Positions 1 through 7,858 of a DNA stretch of 64,000 nucleotides are shown here, one piece after another. Origin of the DNA: Streptococcus thermophilus (GTDB lineage Bacteria; Actinomycetota; Actinomycetes; Mycobacteriales; Mycobacteriaceae); contig UYIL01000003.1 in the NCBI GenBank assembly GCA_900618065.1, positions 62,001 to 126,000 of the forward strand, in the 5' to 3' direction. The position numbers and the translations under genes are program-made. Under the pieces are notes generated by a model. The model was not told where the DNA came from, did not search any database, and saw nothing but the letters and a program-made list of their open reading frames with translations. Within the stretch, counting starts at the first letter, position 1. Each line of letters begins with the position of its first letter.

Positions 1-2
1 CA

Positions 3-1007
3 GCCTCGCTGGCAGACATGGCCAAGCACGCAGGAGTCAGCAGGTGGACCTTAGACCGCCGGTTCACTTCGTTTTGGCTCATCGACGTTCCCAACGCCGC
101 GGACCCTCATCGGGTCTACGACCAGATCTTCATCGACGGTACCTACACCGACGCCGGCTGCCTGCTGGTTGCGGCAAGCTTCGACCATGTCATCGCCTGG
201 CACTGGGCCACACGCGAATCAGCCCACGCCTACACCCAGCTACTTAGCGGCATCGCCGAACCGTTGTGCGTCGTCCTCGACGGCGGGCAAGGCGCCTACT
301 CGGCGATCAAAGCCTGCTGGCCGAACACACTTATCCAGCGTTGTCTCGTCCATGCTCAACGTGTCATCCGCCGCTACACCACCTCCCGGCCCCGCACTGA
401 TGCCGGAAAAGCCATCTACGCCCTAGCGCTGAAACTGACCCGCATCACCACACTCGACCAAGCGAGGGAATGGACACTGCGCCTGCACGACTTTGGGGTG
501 GTCTACAAGGGCTTCCTGGACGAGAAAACACTCGTGCCGAAAGAACGCCGCACCCTTAACCACCAGTGGGAATTCACCCATATCCGGGTGCGTAAGGCAT
601 ATAACTCGCTTTTGCACCTATCGCGCAACAACTGGTTGTTCACCTACCTGCAACCGCCACCAGGAGCGCTCGAACCGGCCCGGTGGGCAGCGACCACCAA
701 CAGCCTTGAAGGCGGGGTCAACGCCCAACTCAAACGCATCGCTGACGCACACCGTGGCAGATCAGGTGAACGGCAACGCAAAATGCTCGAGTGGTACCTA
801 CATGCGAAAACGCATCTGCCTGACGACCCGTTAGCAATCGCCAGGCAGTGCGGTTTCGGACAAGATCAACTCGCCAAAGTTCCCGATCTTGCCGAAGAAG
901 ACCACAACAAAGCCGACCACCAAACAGGCCGACCAGCCTTCTACGACCACGCTATCCCAACCGACTACGAACCCTCAGTAGGAATCAGGAAAGGACCCCT
1001 CAGATAA
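3..1007 (+). CDS. IS1249-like transposase, 5' end outside window
   Basis: DDE transposase of the IS256/MULE group. The frame is open to the window edge, and the residues before the first ATG (position 18) continue the helix-turn-helix-like N-terminus (SLADMAKHAGVSRWTLDRRF), so the gene is cut by the edge and does not start there. Visible catalytic-type residues are D in FIDGTYTD, D in VVLDGGQGAY and E in NSLEGGVNAQ. A CLVH motif follows the second Asp. The family is usually near 380-390 residues, so about 50 N-terminal residues, including a zinc-ribbon region, are missing. The rest is uninterrupted, so the copy may be functional. Confidence 0.85.
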   Translation, partial: ASLADMAKHAGVSRWTLDRRFTSFWLIDVPNAADPHRVYDQIFIDGTYTDAGCLLVAASFDHVIAWHWATRESAHAYTQLLSGIAEPLCVVLDGGQGAYSAIKACWPNTLIQRCLVHAQRVIRRYTTSRPRTDAGKAIYALALKLTRITTLDQAREWTLRLHDFGVVYKGFLDEKTLVPKERRTLNHQWEFTHIRVRKAYNSLLHLSRNNWLFTYLQPPPGALEPARWAATTNSLEGGVNAQLKRIADAHRGRSGERQRKMLEWYLHAKTHLPDDPLAIARQCGFGQDQLAKVPDLAEEDHNKADHQTGRPAFYDHAIPTDYEPSVGIRKGPLR

Positions 1008-1008
1008 C

Positions 1009-1053
1009 AAAAAGCGTGCCCCACCGGCGACACGCCGACCGGACACACTTTTT
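1009..1053 (+). terminator. Imperfect hairpin with T run after the IS1249-like transposase
   Basis: AAAAAGCGTG pairs imperfectly with CACACTTTTT, with a GC-rich inner part (CCGGCG...CGCCG). It starts just after the transposase stop and ends in five Ts, so it can end transposase transcription. It may also overlap the terminal inverted repeat of the element. Confidence 0.4.
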
Positions 1054-1089
1054 GCTACTTAACCCCTTAGCGCGCTCAAACATGAAAAA

Positions 1090-1121
1090 GGGACCGCCAC
1101 TACCCAGAAAGTGGCGGTCCC
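1090..1121 (-). terminator. Perfect 12-bp-stem terminator hairpin
   Basis: GGGACCGCCACT and AGTGGCGGTCCC form a perfect stem with an 8-nt loop. On the minus strand the stem is followed by five Ts (AAAAA at 1085-1089 on the plus strand), so it reads best as a minus-strand terminator. On the plus strand only TT follows. It separates the IS element from the MFS promoter. Confidence 0.6.
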
Positions 1122-1207
1122 TTCACGCATTCCCGGGGCTGGAGGTACCTGGGAGCGTAACCTGATTTTCGCAACGAGATCGGCGGTGTTCCGAACTCGC
1201 TTTTCAC

Positions 1208-1228
1208 TATAAGTAAGGCTGACCTAAA
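1208..1228 (+). promoter_or_regulatory. Candidate DtxR iron box overlapping a -10 element
   Basis: TAAGTAAGGCTGACCTAAA (1210-1228) matches about 15 of 18 positions of the DtxR consensus (TTAGGTTAGCCTAACCTAA type). It overlaps a TATAAG -10 at 1208-1213, the arrangement expected for iron-dependent repression. It lies about 100 bp upstream of the MFS gene, the only downstream gene in this orientation. No binding data; the call rests on sequence match and position. Confidence 0.5.
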
Positions 1229-1329
1229 TACGCAAGGTTTTTAGCAACATTAAATTCGCTTAATTGCTTATCGACGCCCTGACCTGCCCGAATTAGACCC
1301 AGCACCCAAAGAGTAGTTGTATAGGAAGT

Positions 1330-2553
1330 ATGGCACCCGAGAGACAAGCAGGGATCCGCAAGGGGACACCGGATTACCGGCGCGCCTCGTTCGCGCTGCT
1401 GTTCGCCGGCCTCGCCATTTTCAATTCGCTCTACGCCACCCAGGCGCTACTGCCCACGCTGACCGACGAGCTCGGCATGACAGAGGGGCAGGCAGCCCTG
1501 ACGGTCTCGGCGACGACAGGCGGACTAGCCCTATGCGTGGTGCCGGCCTCGATCCTCTCGGAACGGTTCGGCCGCGGCAGGGTGCTGATCATCTCGGCGT
1601 TGCTTGCCACCACGCTGGGACTGGCGCTCCCGCTGGCGCAAACAGGCGGGCAGCTCATCGCCATGCGCTTTATCCAGGGTTGCCTCATCGCCGGCACCCC
1701 GGCAGTGGCAATGACGTGGATCTCGGAAGAGATCGCTGCGGAGGATTCCGCCGGAGCGATGGGGCTGTACGTGGCAGGCAACTCCATCGGCGGACTGATC
1801 GGTCGCCTCGTCCCTGCGTTCACACTCGAAGTCGCAGGGTGGCGCACTGCTTTGTTCGCTGGGGCAGTCACGGCTCTGACATTCGCGTGCATCATGTGGG
1901 CGCTGCTGCCCAACCAGAAACAGTTCGAGGCGAAGCCGCTGCACTTCTCCAGCGAGGCGACAGCTATCGCCCGCCACCTCACCGACTGGCGCCTCGTGGC
2001 CCTTTACGCTTGTGCGTTCCTGGGCATGGGCATGTTCGTCTCCGTCTACAACATGTTCGGCTTCCGGGCGATCGAGCACTTCGGGCTCCCGCCAGCGCTA
2101 GCGGGGCTCGTCTACGTGATGTATTTGTCGGGCACATGGTCGTCGGCACGCGCAGGCAACTACGTGCAGCGTGCCGGGCGCGGCCGGGTCATGGTGATCA
2201 CCGCGGGGCTCATGCTCATCGGCGCGCTCATCCTCATGAGCCCGAACCTGTGGATCACTCTTGTTGGCTTGCTGCTGTTCACGGCCAGCTTCTTCGCCAT
2301 GCACTCGGTGGCGTCCGGCTGGGTGGGGCAGGTGGCAACGCGCGACCGTGCGGAGGCCTCGAGCGGGTACGTGTTCTTCTACTACGTGGGATCGTCGGCA
2401 CTCGGCGCGTTGACGGGCTGGCTCTTCCAGTACCTCGAGTGGCCTGGCTTCATCGGGGTCGTCGCCGGGTTCCTCGTGGTGCTCACCGTGATCGCGGTGT
2501 GGCTTGCGCTCACAGTGAAGAAAGGCGCGGTACCCCGGGCGCACCAGCCGTAA
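1330..2553 (+). CDS. MFS transporter (YnfM-like drug/metabolite exporter)
   Basis: 407-residue integral membrane protein of the major facilitator superfamily with about 12 hydrophobic segments. The loop between segments 2 and 3 has SERFGRGRVL, the family motif A equivalent, and RFIQGCLIAG resembles the motif B region. The protein is closest in character to the YnfM/arabinose-efflux-like group; the substrate cannot be told. The ATG is preceded by AGGAAG a few bases upstream. The long leader contains a DtxR-like box about 100 bp upstream, so iron-controlled expression and a role in siderophore or metal-complex export are possible; this is inference. Its 3' end overlaps the convergent nuclease gene by 44 bp. 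Confidence 0.85.
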   Translation: MAPERQAGIRKGTPDYRRASFALLFAGLAIFNSLYATQALLPTLTDELGMTEGQAALTVSATTGGLALCVVPASILSERFGRGRVLIISALLATTLGLALPLAQTGGQLIAMRFIQGCLIAGTPAVAMTWISEEIAAEDSAGAMGLYVAGNSIGGLIGRLVPAFTLEVAGWRTALFAGAVTALTFACIMWALLPNQKQFEAKPLHFSSEATAIARHLTDWRLVALYACAFLGMGMFVSVYNMFGFRAIEHFGLPPALAGLVYVMYLSGTWSSARAGNYVQRAGRGRVMVITAGLMLIGALILMSPNLWITLVGLLLFTASFFAMHSVASGWVGQVATRDRAEASSGYVFFYYVGSSALGALTGWLFQYLEWPGFIGVVAGFLVVLTVIAVWLALTVKKGAVPRAHQP

Positions 2554-4027
2554 GCATGCGTCGCACGGCGGCAGTGGCACGGCAATCGTCCTCGTTGTAG
2601 CGCTCCAGCGCCTCCCGGGCGGACATGTCCCCAGCGCGCGCTTCCCTGCGCAGCGCCACCGACTCTTCCCCGTCCACGTCGCCGGCCCATTCGTAGCCAG
2701 CAATAGGCGCGACCACTTTCAGTCCCAGCCCGTCCGTGCCCACCAGCAGGCGGCGCACCCATGTGAACACGTCGACCCACTCGTCGGAGGCGATGAAGTC
2801 GCGCACGTCGTTTTCGCTTATCGACGCGAACCGCCGCGCCGACCCCATCAGCCAGTGGTTCTCCCCACCCGCCGCGTAGCAGTACGCCCGGAAAGTCTTG
2901 CCCTCGGCGTGAGCGGCGGCGCGTAGGCTCATGAGCCAGTTCCAGAACGCCGCGAAGTTCTCCTCTTCGGCCACGGAATCCGGGCCGACCTCTTCCCACG
3001 TGGAGAAGGCGCGGTACGTCTGCCCGTCGTAGGCGCCCCACAGGTAGGCGCCCTGGTCGAGGTAGGCCTCCATGTCGATGTCCACTTCGACGTCCGCGCG
3101 CAACTCGGCCGGCGGAGCAAAGTCGTCGCGGGCGAGGACGGGAATCCCGGCGCGCCATGCGCGGGCGATCTGGGAGGACTCGCCAAGATCGGCGTCCATG
3201 ACGGCCTGCACTGTCTCTAGGCCCTTGAGCCGCAACGGCTCGGCGCGCTGGCCGGGAAAGACGAGCGAAATGTCATCCATAGCGCGCAACTCCGGCTCAC
3301 ACAGCTCCCAAAAGCGGCAGGTCGCGCACTGTTTCAGGCGCACCGGACGGTCGGGCGTCGGTAGGGCCAAAGCGGTGCGGAGGGCCTCCACGTAGCGGGA
3401 CACGTCGGTGAGGTAGGCCCGTTCGCGGTCCTGCCCGACGGCGGCCGCCTGCCCGCTGGCATAGCCAAGGTCAATGAGAAGCATGTGCGCGAGCGCAGCG
3501 CGGTACCCGTCGATGGTGTGGTGCCGCAGCTTCGCACCGACCTCAAGGGGCTTACCCAGGCCCAACCGGCGCGTGGGGATGAACCGCAGCGTCGCTGCTG
3601 TGCTCGATCGAGCGACGCGGTGGTTGGAAATCACCACGGGCAGGTAGGTCCCATCTTCAAGACGGGCGAGGATGTCGATCTCCGCCACCACCGGCACCCC
3701 GTCGATCGTCCCGGTCAAAGCGCCGTTCGTGATCAAGGTCGCGCCTTTGGCCAGCGCTGCGCGGGTGTGGCCCTCCGCCGCGAAGACATCGGCGGCGGGA
3801 TCAATGTCCACGCGCGAGAAGGGTTTGCGGCGGCCATCCCCCATGGCTCTTCGGACGGGCAGCAAGGTGAAGACGGCGGCGCGTCCGGCGTCGATAAGCG
3901 GCTGGCGGCGCTCCGCCTCAGGCAGCGGCGGAATCTCGGGGTGGGCGATGCGCTGGCGCAGGCGGTAACGGCAACCGACAAGGTCACTCGCCCGCACCAA
4001 AGACGTTTCCTCGCTCACGGAAACCAA
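2510..4027 (-). CDS. TM0106-type RecB-like nuclease with C-terminal RNase H-like part
   Basis: 505-residue soluble protein of the TM0106 RecB-family nuclease group. The N-terminal half carries the PD-(D/E)xK-type region (VVAEIDILARLEDG followed by a basic/hydrophobic strand) and a cysteine cluster, CATCRFWELCEP, of the type that binds a 4Fe-4S cluster in RecB-like and AddB/Cas4 nucleases. The C-terminal half resembles the YprB/DnaQ-like RNase H fold, ending with YNEDDCRAT, a motif seen in that fold. The first codon given is TTG; a GTG three codons later is an equal candidate. It is convergent with the MFS gene. The cellular role in DNA or RNA processing is not established. Confidence 0.75.
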   Translation of the reverse strand: MVSVSEETSLVRASDLVGCRYRLRQRIAHPEIPPLPEAERRQPLIDAGRAAVFTLLPVRRAMGDGRRKPFSRVDIDPAADVFAAEGHTRAALAKGATLITNGALTGTIDGVPVVAEIDILARLEDGTYLPVVISNHRVARSSTAATLRFIPTRRLGLGKPLEVGAKLRHHTIDGYRAALAHMLLIDLGYASGQAAAVGQDRERAYLTDVSRYVEALRTALALPTPDRPVRLKQCATCRFWELCEPELRAMDDISLVFPGQRAEPLRLKGLETVQAVMDADLGESSQIARAWRAGIPVLARDDFAPPAELRADVEVDIDMEAYLDQGAYLWGAYDGQTYRAFSTWEEVGPDSVAEEENFAAFWNWLMSLRAAAHAEGKTFRAYCYAAGGENHWLMGSARRFASISENDVRDFIASDEWVDVFTWVRRLLVGTDGLGLKVVAPIAGYEWAGDVDGEESVALRREARAGDMSAREALERYNEDDCRATAAVRRMLTAGAPGVPRLSSL

Positions 4028-4084
4028 GCCTAACGGCCAGAGATGGGTAAAGTTGAACCGGACAAGTTATTTAAGGAGTTACTC

Positions 4085-4720
4085 ATGGGACTGTTCGAAA
4101 CCATCCGCAAATCCCGCGCGAAGACCAAGGCTGAAATCAAGGCCGCTGAGGCGAAGGCGCGCCAGCTGGCTAAGGAAGAAGCCAAGAACGACAAGCAGAT
4201 GGCCAAACTGCTGGACAAAGCCGAAAAGCGCCTACTCAAGGAAGAAAAGCAGGGCCTGAAGCGCAAGCGCAAGCACGAGCAGAACCTGGCCAAGAACGAG
4301 CTGAAGAAGATCCAGGAGTCTGGCCTGACCAAGAAGAAGGCCAAGCAGTGGGTCGGCGCGTCGCGCATCCTGCTGCCGATCCTCATCCCGCTCGCCTACC
4401 GCGCACTGACCACCTACCAGCAGAACAAGGTCAACGACCGTGCGCGCGCCGCCGGCCTGACCGCCAACGAGATGGCGCGTTTTTCCACCCAGGGCGCTGA
4501 GCTCAAGGGCCGTGTGCAGGCGATCCGCTCCCAGGCACAGAACAACGACGCGCTCAAGGACGACTTCCGCCGCGACGTCGAGGTGCGGTGCGATGAGATC
4601 GAGGCCGCCGTCAACAATGTCGAGCAGATGAACGAGGCGCAGCGCCGCCTGGCCCACGAGACGATCGACCGCGACATCAACAAGCTGACCGCGGAGATCC
4701 AGGAAAAGACCCTGCGTTAG
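4085..4720 (+). CDS. DUF6474 family protein, Lys/Ala-rich coiled coil
   Basis: 211 residues. The ATG at 4085 is chosen because AAGGAGT lies at the right distance; an upstream in-frame start at 4043 would add residues with no ribosome site. The first 90 residues are almost all Lys, Ala, Glu, Arg and Leu and should form a long coiled coil. A single hydrophobic stretch (about residues 93-111, ILLPILIPLAYRAL) follows, then another helical region. The family is found in corynebacteria and related actinomycetes and has no assigned function. It stands alone, ending at a strong bidirectional hairpin shared with the response regulator on the other strand. Confidence 0.8.
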   Translation: MGLFETIRKSRAKTKAEIKAAEAKARQLAKEEAKNDKQMAKLLDKAEKRLLKEEKQGLKRKRKHEQNLAKNELKKIQESGLTKKKAKQWVGASRILLPILIPLAYRALTTYQQNKVNDRARAAGLTANEMARFSTQGAELKGRVQAIRSQAQNNDALKDDFRRDVEVRCDEIEAAVNNVEQMNEAQRRLAHETIDRDINKLTAEIQEKTLR

Positions 4721-4723
4721 CCT

Positions 4724-4758
4724 CGTGTTGTAGGTCCGCTTCAGCGGCCTACAACACG
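4724..4758. terminator. Bidirectional terminator between convergent genes
   Basis: CGTGTTGTAGG pairs with CCTACAACACG, with an inner CCGCT/AGCGG stem and a tiny loop, giving about 16 paired bases. It contains the last codons of the response regulator on the minus strand. No long T run on either side. Confidence 0.6.
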
Positions 4759-5387
4759 CCCTGTTCGCGCGCCGACGCCACCGCTGAAGTGCGCGAACGC
4801 ACGCCCAGCTTGTCGTAGATGTGGACGAGGTGGGACTTCACGGTCGCCTCAGAGAGCATGAGACGCTGGCCGATTTCGCGGTTGGAGGAGCCACCGGCAA
4901 CGAGCTGGAGCACCTCCAGTTCGCGTGGGGTGAGCGAGGAGCGCGGGGTGCGGTCGCGGGTTTGCAGGCGGTCGCGCACCATCGGTGACATCGCTTGGTC
5001 GCCCTTGGCGGTCGAGCGCACCGCGGCGAGCAGTTCCGCAGGCGGGGCATCTTTGAGCAGGTAGCCGACGGCGCCCGCTTCGATCGCGCCGAGAATGTCC
5101 ACGTCGGTGTCGTAGTTGGTCACCACGAGCACCTTCGGCGGATTCTCCATGGAGGCGCGGATTTCGCGGGTGGCTTCCGCGCCCGTGGTCACCCGTGCGC
5201 CTTGCGCGCCCGCGCCGAAACGCAGGTCCATGAGGATGACGTCGATGCCGCCCGCCTGAGCTGTCGCGATGGCTCCCTCAGCGGTCGCAACCTCCCCCAC
5301 GACAATGATGTCGTCAGCCTCTTCCAGGATGGCGCGAAGGCCAAGACGGACGATCTCATGGTCGTCGGCAAGCAAGACGCGAATCAT
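4749..5387 (-). CDS. NarL/FixJ-type response regulator
   Basis: 212 residues. Receiver domain at 1-120 with the acidic pair D8/D9, phosphoacceptor D54 (ILMDLRFG) and the K of GYLLKD. LuxR-type helix-turn-helix at about 150-200 (LTPRELEVLQLVAGG...NREIGQRL...TVKSHLVHIYDKLGV). The gene overlaps the preceding sensor kinase gene by 4 bp, so the two are co-translated as a two-component system. The loop after D54 is longer than usual (FGAGAQGARVTTGAE). The target genes are unknown; the divergent SGNH lipoprotein gene is the nearest candidate. Confidence 0.92.
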   Translation of the reverse strand: MIRVLLADDHEIVRLGLRAILEEADDIIVVGEVATAEGAIATAQAGGIDVILMDLRFGAGAQGARVTTGAEATREIRASMENPPKVLVVTNYDTDVDILGAIEAGAVGYLLKDAPPAELLAAVRSTAKGDQAMSPMVRDRLQTRDRTPRSSLTPRELEVLQLVAGGSSNREIGQRLMLSEATVKSHLVHIYDKLGVRSRTSAVASAREQGVL

Positions 5388-6625
5388 TCTTCCTCCTCAA
5401 TCTTTCGATTGATAGTATCACCGTCAGGTACCGCGATGGACAATGCGGTGGGCCCGCCCGGCGCGGACTCGATGATGAGCTCGCCGCCCAGCTCCCGGGC
5501 ACGAGTGCGCATCGCGTCGAGCCCGAGGTGGCCCAGCCCGCTCGGGCGCTCCGGCAGGACATCCACGTCGAATCCCTGGCCGTTGTCAACAATGTCCAAC
5601 CGCACCTCGTCCGGGGCGAACGTCAGCGTCACGCGCGCCAGCGTTGCACCCGAATGCTTGACGACGTTACCCACCGCCCCCTGCGCAATCCGCAGCAACC
5701 CGGCCTCAACACGCATCGGCAGCTGGCGCGGTTGGCCGTCCACGTCGACGGCAATCTCGATCTCGCCGGCCTGCGCGAACGACCCCCCGATCCGCGTGAG
5801 AGCCTCCGGCAACGAGGTCTCCGTCAGCGGTGCCGGGGTGAGCGCCGCGATCATGGCGCGCGTTTCCGCCAGGTTGTCCGAGGCTGAACGCCGCGCGACC
5901 TCGATCCGGCGGAGCGGGCTAGCGAGTGCGTCGCGCTCAAGCCCCGTGCCCAGCAGGTCCCGTTCAGCGGCGTGCAACAGCATCTGGATGCTCGACAACG
6001 ACTGCGCCACCGTATCGTGGATTTCGTGCGCGAGGCGCTGCCGCTCCTGCACCACACCCGCCTCGCGCTCCGTGAGTGCCAGCGCCTCTTGCGTATCGAC
6101 GAGTTCTTGGATGAGCGCCTCCCGCTCCGCACTCACCCGCGCGATGACCTTGAATGCGTACGTGATCATGATGACCACCAGAGCAGAGACAGCAGGGCCC
6201 ATCACCCCGCCGAGCGTGAGCCCATCCGGGGCTTGCACAAGGATGGAGATCGCCAACACTACGGCGACGCCGACGATGCCGAACCAGCCGTCGAAAGCCC
6301 GCATGAACAGGAAGAACAGAATGAACACCCAGTAGACGGCCACTGGGGTGAGAAACATCGCCGCGACCCACACGGCCGTGAGCGCGAGCGTCCACAGCAC
6401 CCGCGCAATGGCGTTCCAGCGGCGCATCTGCACGGCACCGAAAGAGTAGATGCCGCCGAAGGCCACAATGAGCGCAACCAGGGTCACCGCCTGGGTGAGG
6501 TGCATGCGGAACACTCCGCCCAACGACACCAGCAACAGCGCCACTGTCAGCGAGGCAATGCCCGTGTCCAGCGCGCGGCTATCAGGCAACCCGGCGCCGT
6601 TTCCCGCAGAAAGCTTGGAGACCAT
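5384..6625 (-). CDS. Two-component sensor histidine kinase (HisKA_3/NarX type)
   Basis: 413 residues. The ATG at 6625 is chosen; the frame runs open far upstream but that extension lies opposite the lipoprotein gene and has low-complexity composition. N-terminal half: about six membrane segments (residues 20-160) with no large extracellular domain, so it probably senses an envelope or membrane signal. The dimerisation and phosphotransfer helix has LAHEIHDTVAQSL, H203 being the phosphoacceptor. A C-terminal HATPase domain has GNVVKHSGA (N box) and DNGQGF/GLGHLGL (G boxes). The stop overlaps the regulator start by 4 bp. Confidence 0.92.
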   Translation of the reverse strand: MVSKLSAGNGAGLPDSRALDTGIASLTVALLLVSLGGVFRMHLTQAVTLVALIVAFGGIYSFGAVQMRRWNAIARVLWTLALTAVWVAAMFLTPVAVYWVFILFFLFMRAFDGWFGIVGVAVVLAISILVQAPDGLTLGGVMGPAVSALVVIMITYAFKVIARVSAEREALIQELVDTQEALALTEREAGVVQERQRLAHEIHDTVAQSLSSIQMLLHAAERDLLGTGLERDALASPLRRIEVARRSASDNLAETRAMIAALTPAPLTETSLPEALTRIGGSFAQAGEIEIAVDVDGQPRQLPMRVEAGLLRIAQGAVGNVVKHSGATLARVTLTFAPDEVRLDIVDNGQGFDVDVLPERPSGLGHLGLDAMRTRARELGGELIIESAPGGPTALSIAVPDGDTINRKIEEEE

Positions 6626-6676
6626 GCGCAAGAGCGTACCCCGACCTGAAGAGGTTCTAGTTCTAGAATTAAGCGC

Positions 6677-7783
6677 ATGACATCCCGCCGCGTCTTCGCT
6701 GCCATTCTCGCCGTGATTCCCCTTGTTCTTGCAGGCTGCTCCGAGTCCGGCGACGCCGCGTCTGAGCGCGTCACGGTCGAGGTGCCCACCACCGTGACCG
6801 TCACTGCCGACCCGACAGACCTTCCGTCTTCCTTCACGCACTACGTGGCCCTCGGCGACTCTTATGCAGCGATGGGATCCGCCTCCGGACCGTTCATCGG
6901 CCCCGCCTTCTGCGCCCGCAGCGAGGACAACTACCCGCATGAGCTGGCAAAACTCTACAGCGGCATCAACGCCAAACGCGGCTTCACTGACGCGACCTGC
7001 CAGGGCTCCACCACCGACCACATCCTGGCCGACCGCGACATCACCGGCGCTGACATCCCCGCCCCCGTGCTCGACGCTGAAGTCAAAGACACCTCCACCT
7101 CCACCTCCACGGAGTCGGCGACGACGACGGAGACCTCGCAGACGGGCACTGCGACGTCGACAAGCAGCGCAACCGCCACCAGCAGTACGACCGCAACCGA
7201 AGAAACAACCGCGGCGGGCACCGACACCATCACCGCCCAGATCGAGTCCCTTGAACCGGACACGGACCTCATCACACTGTCCATCGGCGGCAACGACATT
7301 CACTTCGGGCCGTGGAGCCGCTGCATCACAGGCATGGTGGAGGACCGGGGCGAGGCCGACTGCGACGAGGGGCTGTACGACGACACCGCCCGCGCCCTTG
7401 TCGACCTGCCGAAACGCCTCGACGCCATCTACGCCAAGATCAATGAGAAGGCTCCGAACGCCACGATCATCACGACGGGCTATATGCCGCTGCTCTCCAT
7501 GGAGGATGATTGCGAGCGCACGGCGGATCTGCCGAGCGGCACGTTGAACTGGGCGGCCGGGCTGACCGTGACGATGAACGCGATGGTGCGCGACGCGGCC
7601 GTGCGCAATGGTGCTCTTTTTGTCATGCCGCCGAACGCGGATTTCCACTCCGTCTGTGCCCCGGCAGGCGAGCGCTGGACCGACCTGACCGGTGAGGAGA
7701 CCGATTCCTTCGCCGTGCACCCGACCCCGGCCGGACAAAAGGCGATGGCGGACGCGATCGCGGATGTGTTGGCGAAGCTGTAG
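6677..7783 (+). CDS. Secreted SGNH/GDSL-family hydrolase lipoprotein
   Basis: 368 residues. Lipoprotein signal peptide with lipobox LAGC (C21), so the enzyme is anchored outside the membrane. SGNH catalytic blocks are visible: ALGDSYAAMGS with nucleophile S62, the GGND block at 204-207 and the DxxH-type block FAVHPTPAGQ near residue 350. It probably hydrolyses an acyl ester of a lipid or envelope glycan. Odd feature: a Thr/Ser/Ala-rich stretch (about residues 137-183), partly encoded by tandem ACCTCC hexamers, is inserted between blocks I and III. The gene is divergent from the two-component system, 51 bp from the kinase start. Confidence 0.88.
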   Translation: MTSRRVFAAILAVIPLVLAGCSESGDAASERVTVEVPTTVTVTADPTDLPSSFTHYVALGDSYAAMGSASGPFIGPAFCARSEDNYPHELAKLYSGINAKRGFTDATCQGSTTDHILADRDITGADIPAPVLDAEVKDTSTSTSTESATTTETSQTGTATSTSSATATSSTTATEETTAAGTDTITAQIESLEPDTDLITLSIGGNDIHFGPWSRCITGMVEDRGEADCDEGLYDDTARALVDLPKRLDAIYAKINEKAPNATIITTGYMPLLSMEDDCERTADLPSGTLNWAAGLTVTMNAMVRDAAVRNGALFVMPPNADFHSVCAPAGERWTDLTGEETDSFAVHPTPAGQKAMADAIADVLAKL

Positions 7784-7858
7784 TTCACCAGTCAAAGTTT
7801 TAGGAGCATGAACAGGCATGGCCTAAAATCAACCGGCGGTAAGTGAGGAGAGTGAGGC

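Larger units (their letters stand above)
1..1062 (+). mobile_element. Right part of an IS1249-like (IS256 family) insertion sequence
   Basis: The window opens inside a transposase of the IS1249 type known from Corynebacterium xerosis. Only the right part of the element lies in the window. After the transposase stop there is an imperfect inverted repeat ending in a T run. I could not fix the exact right terminus because the left end, needed to match inverted repeats and a target duplication, is outside the window. The right boundary is therefore approximate. Confidence 0.6.
1008..1329. other. Intergenic region: IS end, hairpin and iron-box promoter
   Basis: This 322-bp stretch has no convincing gene. 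In order it holds the end of the IS element, a perfect 12-bp-stem hairpin (1090-1121), a DtxR-like box overlapping a -10 (1208-1228), one copy of the repeated 11-mer GCTTATCGACG (1266-1276) and the leader of the MFS gene. The leader is AT-rich from about 1200 to 1265. Confidence 0.6.

Noticed and set aside
1317..2600. 427-residue open frame overlapping the MFS gene in another frame.
   Set aside because: Arg/His/Gly-rich alternative frame; the frame from 1330 gives a normal 12-segment transporter.
7088..7110. Tandem ACCTCC repeats as a phase-variation tract.
   Set aside because: Unit length is a multiple of three and inside a linker, so changes would not switch the frame; noted only as a length-variable linker.
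6626..7819. Upstream extension of the sensor kinase frame (open to 7819 on the minus strand).
   Set aside because: It lies opposite the SGNH lipoprotein gene, has low-complexity Arg/Gly/Val composition and no ribosome site; the kinase starts at 6625.
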